Positions 8,578-17,021 of a DNA stretch of 64,000 nucleotides are shown one piece after another (positions within the stretch are counted from its first letter, which is position 1; every line of letters starts with the position of its first letter). The stretch lies in assembly GCF_012689525.1 (NCBI RefSeq), contig NZ_CP051516.1, forward strand, positions 3,100,001 through 3,164,000. Direction: 5' to 3'. The position numbers and the translations under genes are program-made. The notes below the pieces were generated by a model. The model saw nothing but the letters and a program-made list of their open reading frames with translations. It did no database searches and was not told the origin of the DNA. The DNA comes from Paraburkholderia aromaticivorans (GTDB lineage: Bacteria > Pseudomonadota > Gammaproteobacteria > Burkholderiales > Burkholderiaceae).

Positions 8578-10143
8578 TCATGCCTTCGCCAGATAAACGT
8601 TGTCGAGCTTCAGTGAGAAACCGGTGTTCACCTGGAAATCCTTGACGTTGCTGCGCCACAGGTTCTGCACTTCCAGCGCGCCGATCCAGACGGCCGGACA
8701 GTCGCGCGCCAGCACCTGCTGAATTGTCGCGAGAATCGGCTTGAGCGCAGCCGGATCGTCGACCAGATAGCTGTCGTCGATCAGCTTCAGCAGTTCAGCG
8801 CTCTCGTAGCCGCTCGCTTTCCAGAGACTTTCGCCTGGTCTGAACAGCGCGTTGAGCAGATACGTCGGCTCCGGTGGCGCGATGAAACCGGTCAGCGCCG
8901 CCGCGTGGTTGCCGACCAGCACCTGCGAGATCATCTGCCCGAAATCGAGCGGACGCAGATTGACGCGCACGCCCAGTGACGCCAGTTGCGCCTGAATGAA
9001 AAGCGCCGTCGACGATGTATCGATCAGATACGCAGGCTGCACATACAGCAGATCGAACGACGCGCCGCTTGCGTACCTCGAGCTTTTCAACGCCGCTCGC
9101 GCACGATCCAGATTGAACGCCAGGCTTCCAGCCGAGCCCGCGTCGTACCAAGAGGACTCCGGCGCAAACGGCATGCTGCTCGCTTTGACCGCGCCGTAGC
9201 ACAGATCGCGACAGACCTTGGCCCGGTCCAGCACGAGCGATGCCGCACGGCGAAATGCCGGATCGTCGAACGGCGCCTTGCGGTTGTTCAGACACATCAT
9301 CAGCGGGCTGGTCGGCGATGGGCGGCTGTCGCCCGCGAGGCCCGCCGAGGTACGGATCTGCGCGAACGTCTGGGCCGGCGGCGCACTGATGATCTGCGTC
9401 TGGTCCGACATCAGCGAGGCCAGCCGCGACGACTCTTCAGGGATGATGCGGAACACGATTTTGTCCCAATGCGGCTCGCCTTTGCCCCAGTAAGCCGGAT
9501 TGCGCTTTAGCTCGACGAAGTCGTTCGCCTTCGACTGCACGAAAATGGCCGGCCCCGTGCCGACACCGATCGGCATCTGCTTGAAGTAGTCGGCCGGGTG
9601 CTGCTCGCGGCTGCCTGCCGGAAAAATACCCATGTACTTCGACATGTAGTCGAGCAACGGCCGGTAAGGACGCTTGAGGCGGATCACGGCAGTGTGCGCG
9701 TCCGGTGCGCTAATCGACTCGATCACGGTCCAGAACGGCCGTCGAAACGCCTTGTTCGCGGGATTCAGCACGTAGTCGAAGCTGTATTTCACGTCAGCGG
9801 ACGTGAACGGCTGACCGTTCTGAAAATTCACGCCGCGCTGCAGATCGAACGTGTACGTCAGTTTGTCAGGCGAAATCGTCCATGCGCGCGCCAGTTGCGG
9901 CACCCGCTGACCGCGCGCGTCGATGCCGACCAGATTCTCGAAGATCAACTGGTTGATCGCCATCACGTCGTGATTCGGCTGGTTGATCGGATCGAGCGTT
10001 TGCGGATTGCTCGGAATAGCGACCGACAGCACGCCTGCTTCGGTCGCGAAGACGCGGCCTTCGAATGCGAACGGCAGGGAAAGCCCCGCGATGCCCGCGG
10101 CGCCCGCACGGAGCAGTTGTCGTCGCCTGCTGCTGAAAGTCAT
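8578..10143 (-). CDS. Extracellular solute-binding protein, family 5, of the Dpp/Opp-type importer
   Basis: 521 residues from ATG 10143, preceded by AGAGGA. A longer open frame to 10233 would start upstream of the promoter and operator and is rejected. The N-terminus FSSRRRQLLRAGAAGIAGLS is a twin-arginine (Tat) type signal. The mature part begins with the SBP_bac_5 pattern LSVAIPSNPQTLDPINQPNHD, followed by IFENLVGID and ADVKYSFDYVLNP. Family-5 proteins bind peptides, nickel chelates, opines, sugars or other small ligands in the periplasm. First gene of the five-gene operon. Given the linked hyuAB, a cyclic amide, hydantoin or a peptide of one is a reasonable guess but not shown. Confidence 0.92.
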   Translation of the reverse strand: MTFSSRRRQLLRAGAAGIAGLSLPFAFEGRVFATEAGVLSVAIPSNPQTLDPINQPNHDVMAINQLIFENLVGIDARGQRVPQLARAWTISPDKLTYTFDLQRGVNFQNGQPFTSADVKYSFDYVLNPANKAFRRPFWTVIESISAPDAHTAVIRLKRPYRPLLDYMSKYMGIFPAGSREQHPADYFKQMPIGVGTGPAIFVQSKANDFVELKRNPAYWGKGEPHWDKIVFRIIPEESSRLASLMSDQTQIISAPPAQTFAQIRTSAGLAGDSRPSPTSPLMMCLNNRKAPFDDPAFRRAASLVLDRAKVCRDLCYGAVKASSMPFAPESSWYDAGSAGSLAFNLDRARAALKSSRYASGASFDLLYVQPAYLIDTSSTALFIQAQLASLGVRVNLRPLDFGQMISQVLVGNHAAALTGFIAPPEPTYLLNALFRPGESLWKASGYESAELLKLIDDSYLVDDPAALKPILATIQQVLARDCPAVWIGALEVQNLWRSNVKDFQVNTGFSLKLDNVYLAKA

Positions 10144-10188
10144 GAAATCCTCTGCTTTTTTCAATGCCGCTCGGTTCAAGATGTTTTC

Positions 10189-10233
10189 GTGAATCGATTC
10201 ACAGACAATAGTGAGATTGGCGCGGCGAGTCAA
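10189..10233 (-). promoter_or_regulatory. Sigma70-type promoter with overlapping operator for the ABC importer operon
   Basis: On the minus strand TTGACT (10228-10233) is followed after exactly 17 bp by TATTGT (10205-10210). The expected start point falls inside the 14-bp perfect palindrome GTGAATCGATTCAC (10189-10202). This is the clearest promoter-operator of the island and fits simple repression by the neighbouring LacI-family protein. Confidence 0.78.
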
Positions 10234-10552
10234 CTTTTCAAAAATATCGGAAACCGTGGTTGGCGGGTTCAGAACGGCTTGCGGATGCGGCGCTGATTCC
10301 GCCGTCTCCGCAGCAGTCGAGACCTTTCACGTCGCCGCCGCGTCTGCTGTGTTCATCAACCGTCGACAGAGCGCCTTGTCCGTGTTCCTCGCGATCACTC
10401 TGCCCGGAACGAAACACGTTTTTCCTGTCGCTCATAGCAAACCTTGAGTTTTTGGTGAATCGATTCATTTGCCGTCTATGCGCAATGTCGGCGGCGAAAA
10501 ATCCGCTGTCAAGCAACTTTGTGATCGGATAAACCCTGGGAATCGAACCCGG
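10202..10552. other. Intergenic region between the importer operon and its LacI-type gene
   Basis: About 350 bp with no convincing gene. Its importer-proximal end contains the importer -10 and -35 boxes (10205-10233), and a second, distal operator lies at 10456-10467. No terminator with a clear T tract was recognised after the LacI-type gene. The short frames here show no family resemblance or ribosome site. Confidence 0.6.
10456..10467. promoter_or_regulatory. Distal LacI-type operator copy
   Basis: Perfect TGAATCGATTCA palindrome, identical to the copies at 4880 and 10190. Its centre lies 266 bp from the centre of the promoter-proximal copy and no promoter is obvious beside it. An auxiliary operator for repression by DNA looping, as in the lac system, is the simplest reading. 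It could also belong to an unrecognised promoter. Confidence 0.6.
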
Positions 10553-11635
10553 CTAGCGCTTTTTGCGGCGTGCAAGGCTGTGCGGCGCTCCGCACGACTC
10601 GCGCACGATCATCCGCATGGGATGTTTCGAGCGGCGGATGCCGGACGGCGCGCTGCCGTCGATCAGCTGCAACATCATGTCCGCTGCTTCGCGGCCGACG
10701 TCGCGCGGGTTTTGCGTCACCACGGTCAATGCCGGCGACGCGATTCCCGAATACTCGTGCTCGCCGATGGAAATCACCGACAGGTCGGCCGGGATCGACA
10801 GCCCGGTTTCCCGCACGACTTCGAGCACGATGGCCACATCGTTCAGCGTGGCAATGATGGCGGAAGGCGGCTGCGGAGCGCTGAGCAGCATCCGGCAGAC
10901 GTCCTTGCTGAAGGCGCTGGTCCGCAGCACGAGCGCCGGATCGAGCGCGATGCCGGCGGCCTCGCACGCGGCCTGATAGCCACGCACCATCTCGCGGCCC
11001 ACCCAGGTGTTTTCGTGGCCGGCCACGAGTGCAATCGCGCGGTGCCCGAGCGACGCGAGATAGCGCACGGCCTGACGACAGCCGTCGGCGTGATCGGTCA
11101 GCACCGAATTGAATTCGCCCTGGGCATCGCGCTCCCACAGCACCACCGGCATATTCAGGGTATGCAGGAAGTTGAAATAGGAAGGCGTCTCGTCGTCGGA
11201 AATCGCGCCGATGAATCCGTCGATGCGGCGCTGCTTCAGGCTCGACAGAATGGCTCGTTCGCGTTCGAGATCGTAGTGGGAATTGGCGATCAGAATCTCG
11301 AAACCCCTTGCCCGCAGGCGCTCTTCGGCGGCGCTCACCATCTGTGCGGCGGTGTGCTGAGTGATGTCGGAAATCAGGCAGCCGATCGCGCTCGAACTGC
11401 CTTTGCGCATGCTGCGCGCCACCACATTCGGCACGAAATTCAGCTCAGCCACCGCGGCGCGCACCGCCTCCTGAATGGCTGGCGCCACATTCTCGCGGCC
11501 GTTCAGCACACGCGACACCGAGCCGACCGACACCTTCGCGAGACGCGCGACGTCCTGCACGGTGGGCGAGCCCTGCGGAGATTTGCGGCTGCGCAACGCA
11601 GGCTTAACAGGTTTGCTGGCTCTCTCTTTGGGCAT
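10553..11635 (-). CDS. LacI-family transcriptional repressor of the hyu/porin/ABC island
   Basis: 360 residues from ATG 11635 (MPKERASKP). The HTH is TVQDVARLAKVSVGSVSRVLNG, residues about 24-45, with the hinge helix near residue 70. The effector domain follows in two lobes (IGCLISDITQHTAAQMV; AIIATLNDVAIVLEV; LSVISIGEHEYSGIASPALT). A longer frame to 11683 would start only 8 nt from a TATAAT box and right on an operator, so the inner start is preferred although its ribosome site is weak. The one-mismatch operator beside its own -10 suggests autoregulation. The basic N-terminal arm before the HTH is longer than in classical LacI. The effector is unknown but is presumably the imported compound or its breakdown product. 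Confidence 0.9.
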   Translation of the reverse strand: MPKERASKPVKPALRSRKSPQGSPTVQDVARLAKVSVGSVSRVLNGRENVAPAIQEAVRAAVAELNFVPNVVARSMRKGSSSAIGCLISDITQHTAAQMVSAAEERLRARGFEILIANSHYDLERERAILSSLKQRRIDGFIGAISDDETPSYFNFLHTLNMPVVLWERDAQGEFNSVLTDHADGCRQAVRYLASLGHRAIALVAGHENTWVGREMVRGYQAACEAAGIALDPALVLRTSAFSKDVCRMLLSAPQPPSAIIATLNDVAIVLEVVRETGLSIPADLSVISIGEHEYSGIASPALTVVTQNPRDVGREAADMMLQLIDGSAPSGIRRSKHPMRMIVRESCGAPHSLARRKKR

Positions 11636-11670
11636 GACGGAAGGCGAAAAGGTAGTCGATCGATTCTCAA

Positions 11671-11720
11671 TGAATCGATGCATCGGGCCGATTATAGTGC
11701 GTCCCGGCGCTGGGCAAAGT
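11671..11720 (-). promoter_or_regulatory. Autoregulated promoter of the LacI-family gene
   Basis: A perfect -10 TATAAT (11691-11696, minus strand) is followed at the expected start point by TGCATCGATTCA (11671-11682), one mismatch from the island operator. A related half-site ATCGATT lies just beyond it at about 11658-11665. The -35 is weak (CTTTGC-like at 17 bp). Confidence 0.65.
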
Positions 11721-11866
11721 CGGCACGGCTTTGCGGCGCGAGCCGGCAGTCGTCCGCGCAGAAGGAAAACTATCGTCAGGCTATGCGAAAAACAGATACG
11801 TCTGAATCGCCAGCGTCAATTCAGGCGATGCCACGTCATTCTCACCGACCCGCTCACGCCCTGCCC

Positions 11867-12772
11867 TCAACTCCCGCATGCATGAATGAGGAACTGCTGG
11901 AACGCAACGGCCGGCGTATCCAGCGTTGCGCCTTTGCGCCACAACATGCCCGCATCCATCTGCGGAATCGCGTTGAGAATGGGCCGCGCGTCGATCCGCT
12001 TGCCTTCCAGCGACCACGGGCGAAACACCATGTCAGACAGAATCGTGACGCCGAAACCATGCGCGACCAGACCGCGCAGCGCTTCCATTGAACTGGTGCG
12101 AAACGCGATATTCGGCTCGACATCGTTCTGCTTCCAGTAACGCAATGTCGACTGCTCGCCTTCGTCCACCGTAATCAAAATGTACGGATAACTCGCGATA
12201 TCCGCGAGCGAAGGCGCATTGAGTTGCGCGAGAGGATGGGTGGGCGCGGTCCACAACTGCCGGCGCGAGCGGATCAGCACATGGTGGCGGAAACGCCTGA
12301 TATTTTCGACATTGGATAGCAGAACGACACCGAGATCGACGTCGCCGGCGAGCACGGCCTGTTCGATCGACTCGCGATCCAGGTCGTGAAGATCGATCAC
12401 GATGTCGGGATACGTCGCGCGAAAACGCGCCATCAGTTCGGGCAGAAAATAGCCCAGCACCGTATACGACGCCGCAATGCGCACGGTCCCTTTCAGATCG
12501 TGCGAGCGGAACGGCGCCTTGTAGACCGCATCGCGCACCGAATCGAGTATGTGTCTCGCGTGGTTCAGAAAATCGTGCCCGTCCGGGGTCAACGTGACGC
12601 CTTGAGGCAGGCGTTCGAAGAGCCGCGTACCCAGGGTTTCCTCCAATGCGAGCACCGCATTGGTAATCGCCGATTGCGACACATGCTGGGCCGTCGCCGC
12701 CATCGAAAACTGCCCACTCTGGGCTGCCGCCACGAAGTAACGCATCTGCCGCAAGGTAACGTCTTTTGACAT
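11867..12772 (-). CDS. LysR-family transcriptional regulator
   Basis: 301 residues. The N-terminal winged HTH (TLRQMRYFVAAAQSGQFSMAATAQHVSQSAITNAVLALEE shape, residues 6-45) is followed by GTRLFERLPQGVTLTPDG and a periplasmic-binding-protein-like effector domain from about residue 90. It is divergent from the indolepyruvate oxidoreductase gene, with 95 bp between start codons and a LysR-type dyad in between, so it most likely controls that gene and itself. No good Shine-Dalgarno is visible before its ATG, which is common for this class. Confidence 0.9.
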   Translation of the reverse strand: MSKDVTLRQMRYFVAAAQSGQFSMAATAQHVSQSAITNAVLALEETLGTRLFERLPQGVTLTPDGHDFLNHARHILDSVRDAVYKAPFRSHDLKGTVRIAASYTVLGYFLPELMARFRATYPDIVIDLHDLDRESIEQAVLAGDVDLGVVLLSNVENIRRFRHHVLIRSRRQLWTAPTHPLAQLNAPSLADIASYPYILITVDEGEQSTLRYWKQNDVEPNIAFRTSSMEALRGLVAHGFGVTILSDMVFRPWSLEGKRIDARPILNAIPQMDAGMLWRKGATLDTPAVAFQQFLIHACGS

Positions 12773-12780
12773 GTGTTTTT

Positions 12781-12836
12781 CGAATAGCAGGATTCGGTAT
12801 TCGTGATTTTACGTTGGAAATTCCGCTTCCTATACT
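12781..12836 (+). promoter_or_regulatory. LysR-type dyad and promoter of the indolepyruvate oxidoreductase gene
   Basis: Inverted repeat CGAATA-N11-TATTCG (12781-12786 and 12798-12803), followed by TTTACG (12808-12813), a 17-bp spacer and TATACT (12831-12836). The dyad ends 4 bp before the -35, where an activating LysR protein can touch polymerase. Its far side overlaps the start region of the divergent LysR gene, as expected for autorepression. Confidence 0.7.
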
Positions 12837-12867
12837 CCGCTTCTAATAAAGCCGCCGGAGACTTCCC

Positions 12868-15800
12868 ATGAACGCCCCGCTGACGCCCCCGCTACGTGAC
12901 GCGCTTGCCTCCGTATCGCTCGACGACAAATACACCCTCGAAAAGGGCCGCGTCTATATGAGCGGGACTCAGGCGCTGGTGCGATTGCCGATGCTGCAGA
13001 AGGCGCGCGACCGCCGCGCCGGCCTCAACACCGCGGGCTACGTGTCCGGCTATCGCGGCTCGCCGCTCGGTGCGCTCGATCAGGGTCTCTGGAAAGCGAA
13101 GCAGCATCTGAAGGAACACGACGTCGTGTTTCAGCCAGGGGTTAACGAGGATCTCGCCGCGACTGCCGTGTGGGGCACGCAGCAACTCAATCTCTGGCCG
13201 GGCGCCAAGGTCGACGGTGTATTCGGCATGTGGTACGGCAAGGGGCCGGGTGTCGATCGCACCGGCGACGTCTTCAAGCACGCGAATGCGGCCGGCACGG
13301 ATCCGAACGGCGGCGTGCTGGTGCTGGCGGGCGACGATCATGCGGCGAAGTCGTCGTCTGTCGCGCATCAGTCGGAGCATATGTTCGTGGCAAGCGGCAT
13401 TCCGGTGCTGTATCCGGCAAGCGTGCAGGAGTATCTCGACTACGGTCTGCACGGCTGGGCCATGAGCCGCTACGCGGGGCTGTGGGTCGCGATGAAATGC
13501 GTCACGGACGTGGTCGAATCGAGCGCGTCGATCGACATCGATCCGGACCGTTTGCAGATTCTCCTGCCGGAAGACTTCGACATGCCCGAAGGCGGCCTCA
13601 ATATCCGCTGGCCCGACCCGCCGCTCGCGCAAGAAGCGCGTCTGCTGAACTACAAGTGGTACGCGGCGCTCGCCTACATTCGCGCGAACAAGCTGAACCG
13701 CGTGGTGATCGACAGCCCCAATCCACGCCTTGGCATCATGACCGCAGGCAAGGCGTATCTCGACGTGCGGCAAGCGCTCGCCGACCTCTCGCTCGACGAC
13801 GAAACCTGCGCCCGCATCGGCATACGCGTGCTGAAAGTGGGTTGCGTATGGCCGCTCGATGCGCAGAACGCACGCGACTTCGCAACCGGGCTCGACGAGA
13901 TTCTGGTGGTGGAAGAAAAACGCCAGATTCTCGAATATGCGCTCAAAGAGGAACTGTATAACTGGCGCGACGACGTGCGTCCAAAGGTGTTCGGCAAGTT
14001 CGATCAGCGCGACGATGAAGGCGGTGAATGGTCCGTGCCGCGTGGGCAGACGCTGCTGCCCGCGCACTACGAACTGTCGCCCGCCTTGATCGCGAAAGCG
14101 ATCGCCCGGCGCCTCGCCAAAGCCGATCTGCCCGCCGATCTGCGGGCGCGGATCGAAGCACGGGTCGCCGTGATCGAGGCCAAGGAGCGCGAGGCGGCCA
14201 CGCCGCGTTCCGTGACGGAGCGGCAACCGTGGTTCTGTTCGGGCTGCCCGCACAACACCTCGACACGCGTGCCGGAAGGCTCGCGCGCACTGGCCGGCAT
14301 TGGCTGCCACTACATGTCGATGTGGATGGACCGCAAGACGGAGACCTTCAGCCAGATGGGCGGCGAAGGCGTCGCGTGGACCGGCCAGATGCATTTCACG
14401 AATGAGCGGCACGTGTTCGTCAATCTGGGCGACGGCACCTATTTCCATTCCGGTCTGCTCGCGATTCGCGCTTCGATTGCGGCTGGCGCGAACGTCACCT
14501 ATAAGGTGCTGTACAACGACGCCGTCGCGATGACCGGCGGCCAACCGGTGGACGGCGTGCTCACCGTCCCGCAGATCGCGTTTCAGGTCGTTGCGGAAGG
14601 CGCGAAGCACGTGCTGATCGTGACCGACGAGCCGGAGAAATACGACGCGACCGTTCGTCTCCCCGCAGGAGTGAAGGTCCATCACCGCGACGAACTCGAC
14701 CGCTTGCAGCGCGAGTTGCGCGAGATGGCGGGTACATCGATTCTGATTTACGACCAGACCTGCGCAACCGAAAAACGCCGGCGCCGCAAACGCGGCACCT
14801 ATCCCGATCCGGCGAAGCGCGCCTTTATCAACGATGCCGTGTGCGAAGGTTGCGGCGACTGCTCGGTGCAGTCGAACTGTCTGTCGGTCGAGCCGCTGCA
14901 AACATCGCTCGGTACCAAGCGCAAGATCAACCAGTCGTCGTGCAATAAAGATTTTTCGTGCGTGAAAGGCTTCTGTCCGAGTTTCGTCACGGCGGAAGGC
15001 GCACAGGTGAAAAAGCCCGCCAAACCCGCATCCTCAGCCGCGTTGCCCGATTTCGCGTCGCTGCCTCGGCCCGCGATTGCTTCACTCGCGAGGCCGTACG
15101 GCGTGCTGGTGACTGGTGTCGGTGGAACCGGCGTCGTGACGATCGGCGGCTTGCTGGGCATGGCGGCTCACCTCGAAAACAAGGGCGTCACCGTGCTCGA
15201 TATGGCCGGGCTCGCACAGAAAGGCGGTGCCGTGCTCAGTCACGTGCAGATCGCCGCGGCACCCGACCAATTACACGCCACGCGGATTGCGGCTGGTGAA
15301 GCGCGCCTGATTCTCGGCTGCGATGCGATCGTCTCCGCTTCCGCCGAAGTGCTGGCACGCACGCAACGCGGCATCACGAAAGCGGCGATCAACAGCGGCG
15401 CCACGCCGACCGCGCAGTTCGTGCGGGACCCCCAATGGAATTTTCCGGCTGATCAGACGCGGCAGGATCTGCGCGCGAGCATCGGCGACGACTGCGACTT
15501 CATCGACGCCAATCGTCTCGCGCTCGCGCTGTTGGGCGACACGCTCTATGCCAATCCCCTGTTGCTCGGCTTTGTCTGGCAACGCGGCTGGCTGCCGCTC
15601 AGCTACGACAGTCTCGATCGCGCGATCGAACTGAATGGCGTAGCCGTCGAGAAGAATCGCCTGGCGTTCGAATGGGGCCGCTATGTCGCACAGCACGGCG
15701 AAGCCGCCGTGGATGCTTTTACGCCGCAGGCCGCCAGACAGCAGGCCATTGTCGTGCAGATGCCGGAATCGCTGGACCGTCTGATCGAGCGCAACGCCGA

Positions 15801-16464
15801 GCGGCTGAGTGCCTACCAGAACCCTCGTTATGCGACTCGCTATGTTGAAGCTGTCGAACGGCTGCGCGCGAAGGAAACGGCTGTCATGGACGGAGCAAAA
15901 CCGCGCCTCACGCCGGTGGTCGCGCGCAATCTGGCGAAACTGATGACCTATAAGGACGAGTACGAAGTGGCCCGTCTCTATGCGGATCCGGCTTACATGG
16001 ACAAGCTGCGGGCTCAGTTCGAAGGCGAGCCGGGCCGCGATTACAAGCTCGCGTTCCATCTCGCGCCGCCATTGCTCGCCAGACGCGACGAGCACGGCCA
16101 CCTGAAGAAGCAACGATTCGGACAATGGACGCTCGCGCTGTTCCGCGTGCTCGAAAAATTCAGGTTCCTGCGCGGCTCAGCGTTCGACGTATTCGGCAAG
16201 ACGGAAGAACGGCGCAATGAACGTGAGCTGATCGCGCAGTATTTCGCGCTGATCGACGAATTCTGCGCAACGCTCGACGCCGCCCGATTTGATGCGGCGA
16301 TGAAGCTCGCCAATCTGCCTGACGAGATTCGCGGTTTCGGTCACGTCAAGGAGCGCAGCGTGCTCGCCGCGGCAACGAAGCGAGAACGCTGGCTTGCCGA
16401 ATACCGGGTTGACGCGGCCGGCACGCCGCTCGTTTCATCTTCTCGAGTTTTCGAACAAGCGTGA
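12868..16464 (+). CDS. Indolepyruvate ferredoxin oxidoreductase, fused alpha/gamma with C-terminal extension
   Basis: 1198 residues, the usual size of the single-chain beta-proteobacterial form. The N-terminal pyrimidine-domain motif SGYRGSPLGALDQ is near residue 56. The thiamine-diphosphate part spans about 455-570 with CSGCPHNTS and NLGDGTYFHSG and the cofactor-binding NDAVAMTGGQ. A ferredoxin-like cluster motif CEGCGDCSVQSNC follows near 658. The gamma-type domain starts near 745 (GVLVTGVGGTGVVTIGGLL), and the C-terminal DUF6537-like region begins near 960. It oxidatively decarboxylates aryl 2-oxo acids (indole-, phenyl- or hydroxyphenylpyruvate) to the aryl-acetyl-CoA, passing electrons to ferredoxin or a flavoprotein. 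Start ATG follows GGAG. It stands alone under the divergent LysR regulator. Confidence 0.93.
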   Translation: MNAPLTPPLRDALASVSLDDKYTLEKGRVYMSGTQALVRLPMLQKARDRRAGLNTAGYVSGYRGSPLGALDQGLWKAKQHLKEHDVVFQPGVNEDLAATAVWGTQQLNLWPGAKVDGVFGMWYGKGPGVDRTGDVFKHANAAGTDPNGGVLVLAGDDHAAKSSSVAHQSEHMFVASGIPVLYPASVQEYLDYGLHGWAMSRYAGLWVAMKCVTDVVESSASIDIDPDRLQILLPEDFDMPEGGLNIRWPDPPLAQEARLLNYKWYAALAYIRANKLNRVVIDSPNPRLGIMTAGKAYLDVRQALADLSLDDETCARIGIRVLKVGCVWPLDAQNARDFATGLDEILVVEEKRQILEYALKEELYNWRDDVRPKVFGKFDQRDDEGGEWSVPRGQTLLPAHYELSPALIAKAIARRLAKADLPADLRARIEARVAVIEAKEREAATPRSVTERQPWFCSGCPHNTSTRVPEGSRALAGIGCHYMSMWMDRKTETFSQMGGEGVAWTGQMHFTNERHVFVNLGDGTYFHSGLLAIRASIAAGANVTYKVLYNDAVAMTGGQPVDGVLTVPQIAFQVVAEGAKHVLIVTDEPEKYDATVRLPAGVKVHHRDELDRLQRELREMAGTSILIYDQTCATEKRRRRKRGTYPDPAKRAFINDAVCEGCGDCSVQSNCLSVEPLQTSLGTKRKINQSSCNKDFSCVKGFCPSFVTAEGAQVKKPAKPASSAALPDFASLPRPAIASLARPYGVLVTGVGGTGVVTIGGLLGMAAHLENKGVTVLDMAGLAQKGGAVLSHVQIAAAPDQLHATRIAAGEARLILGCDAIVSASAEVLARTQRGITKAAINSGATPTAQFVRDPQWNFPADQTRQDLRASIGDDCDFIDANRLALALLGDTLYANPLLLGFVWQRGWLPLSYDSLDRAIELNGVAVEKNRLAFEWGRYVAQHGEAAVDAFTPQAARQQAIVVQMPESLDRLIERNAERLSAYQNPRYATRYVEAVERLRAKETAVMDGAKPRLTPVVARNLAKLMTYKDEYEVARLYADPAYMDKLRAQFEGEPGRDYKLAFHLAPPLLARRDEHGHLKKQRFGQWTLALFRVLEKFRFLRGSAFDVFGKTEERRNERELIAQYFALIDEFCATLDAARFDAAMKLANLPDEIRGFGHVKERSVLAAATKRERWLAEYRVDAAGTPLVSSSRVFEQA

Positions 16465-16685
16465 TGAAGCAGAAAGTGACCGCCGCCATCGAACAGCTTC
16501 TGCTGTCGATCGATCGGCTTCACGTTGCCGATTGAGACATCGGTGAGGGCCATTGCTTGCTTTGTGAGCTTCTCATATTGGGGGTGCTTTTCCGCGCGTC
16601 GGCAATTTTGCGAGCGGAGGCCCCCCTGAACAGCCCCCGAGTGGGAGTTTGCCGGCGGTTGAGAACCTTTGGAGAAAAGGGCAAC

Positions 16686-16723
16686 AACAAACCCCGCTCA
16701 GGCTTATTTGACGGGGTTTTGTT
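16686..16723 (-). terminator. Hairpin terminator downstream of tRNA-Leu
   Basis: AACAAACCCCG (16686-16696) pairs with CGGGGTTTTGTT (16712-16723) around a 15-nt loop. On the minus strand it follows the tRNA-Leu gene by about 30 bp and is followed by a T-rich but interrupted tract. Function as an intrinsic terminator of the tRNA transcript is likely. Confidence 0.6.
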
Positions 16724-16753
16724 ATGAACCGTTGAACTAGTTTGGAGACGAAT

Positions 16754-16838
16754 TGGTGCCGGGGACCGGACTTGAACCGGCAAGCCGTGAGGCGGCGGAT
16801 TTTAAGTCCGCTATGTTTACCAATTTCATCACCCCGGC
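16754..16838 (-). tRNA. tRNA-Leu (anticodon UAA)
   Basis: On the minus strand the acceptor stem GCCGGGG (16832-16838) pairs with CCCCGGC, followed by the encoded CCA (16754-16756). The anticodon stem GCGGA/TCCGC encloses the loop CTTAAAA with anticodon TAA at 16802-16804. The T arm has GGTTCAAGTCC. A long variable arm (CGCCTCACGGCTTG region) is present as in all class II leucine tRNAs. It reads UUA codons, which are rare in this GC-rich genome. Confidence 0.96.
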
Positions 16839-16978
16839 AGGGGTCGAAACGCATGTGGACGCGAATTCTACCACTGCCCGGCGAGCGCACCAAACCGCCG
16901 CCGCAACGCCCCTGCCACCCCCCTTCCACCACCCCCATCAGCCGATATCAACGTCATCGGTAAGTCACAAACCTTCCC

Positions 16979-17004
16979 GATAATCCGCTCACGAAAACGT
17001 TTAC
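16979..17004 (+). promoter_or_regulatory. Promoter and operator of the second LacI-family gene
   Basis: GATAAT (16979-16984) followed by GAAAACGTTT, whose palindromic core AAACGTTT lies at 16995-17002, at the expected start point and 19 bp before the start codon. The same core recurs at 18155-18162 ahead of the ABC operon. The -35 is not convincing. The repeat of the core at both transcription units is the main evidence. Confidence 0.6.
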
Positions 17005-17021
17005 AACCCGAGCGGAAACCC

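Noticed and set aside
16754..16838. tRNA-Leu as an integration site for a genomic island
   Set aside because: No integrase gene, no second copy of the tRNA 3' end and no change in gene character were seen on either side.
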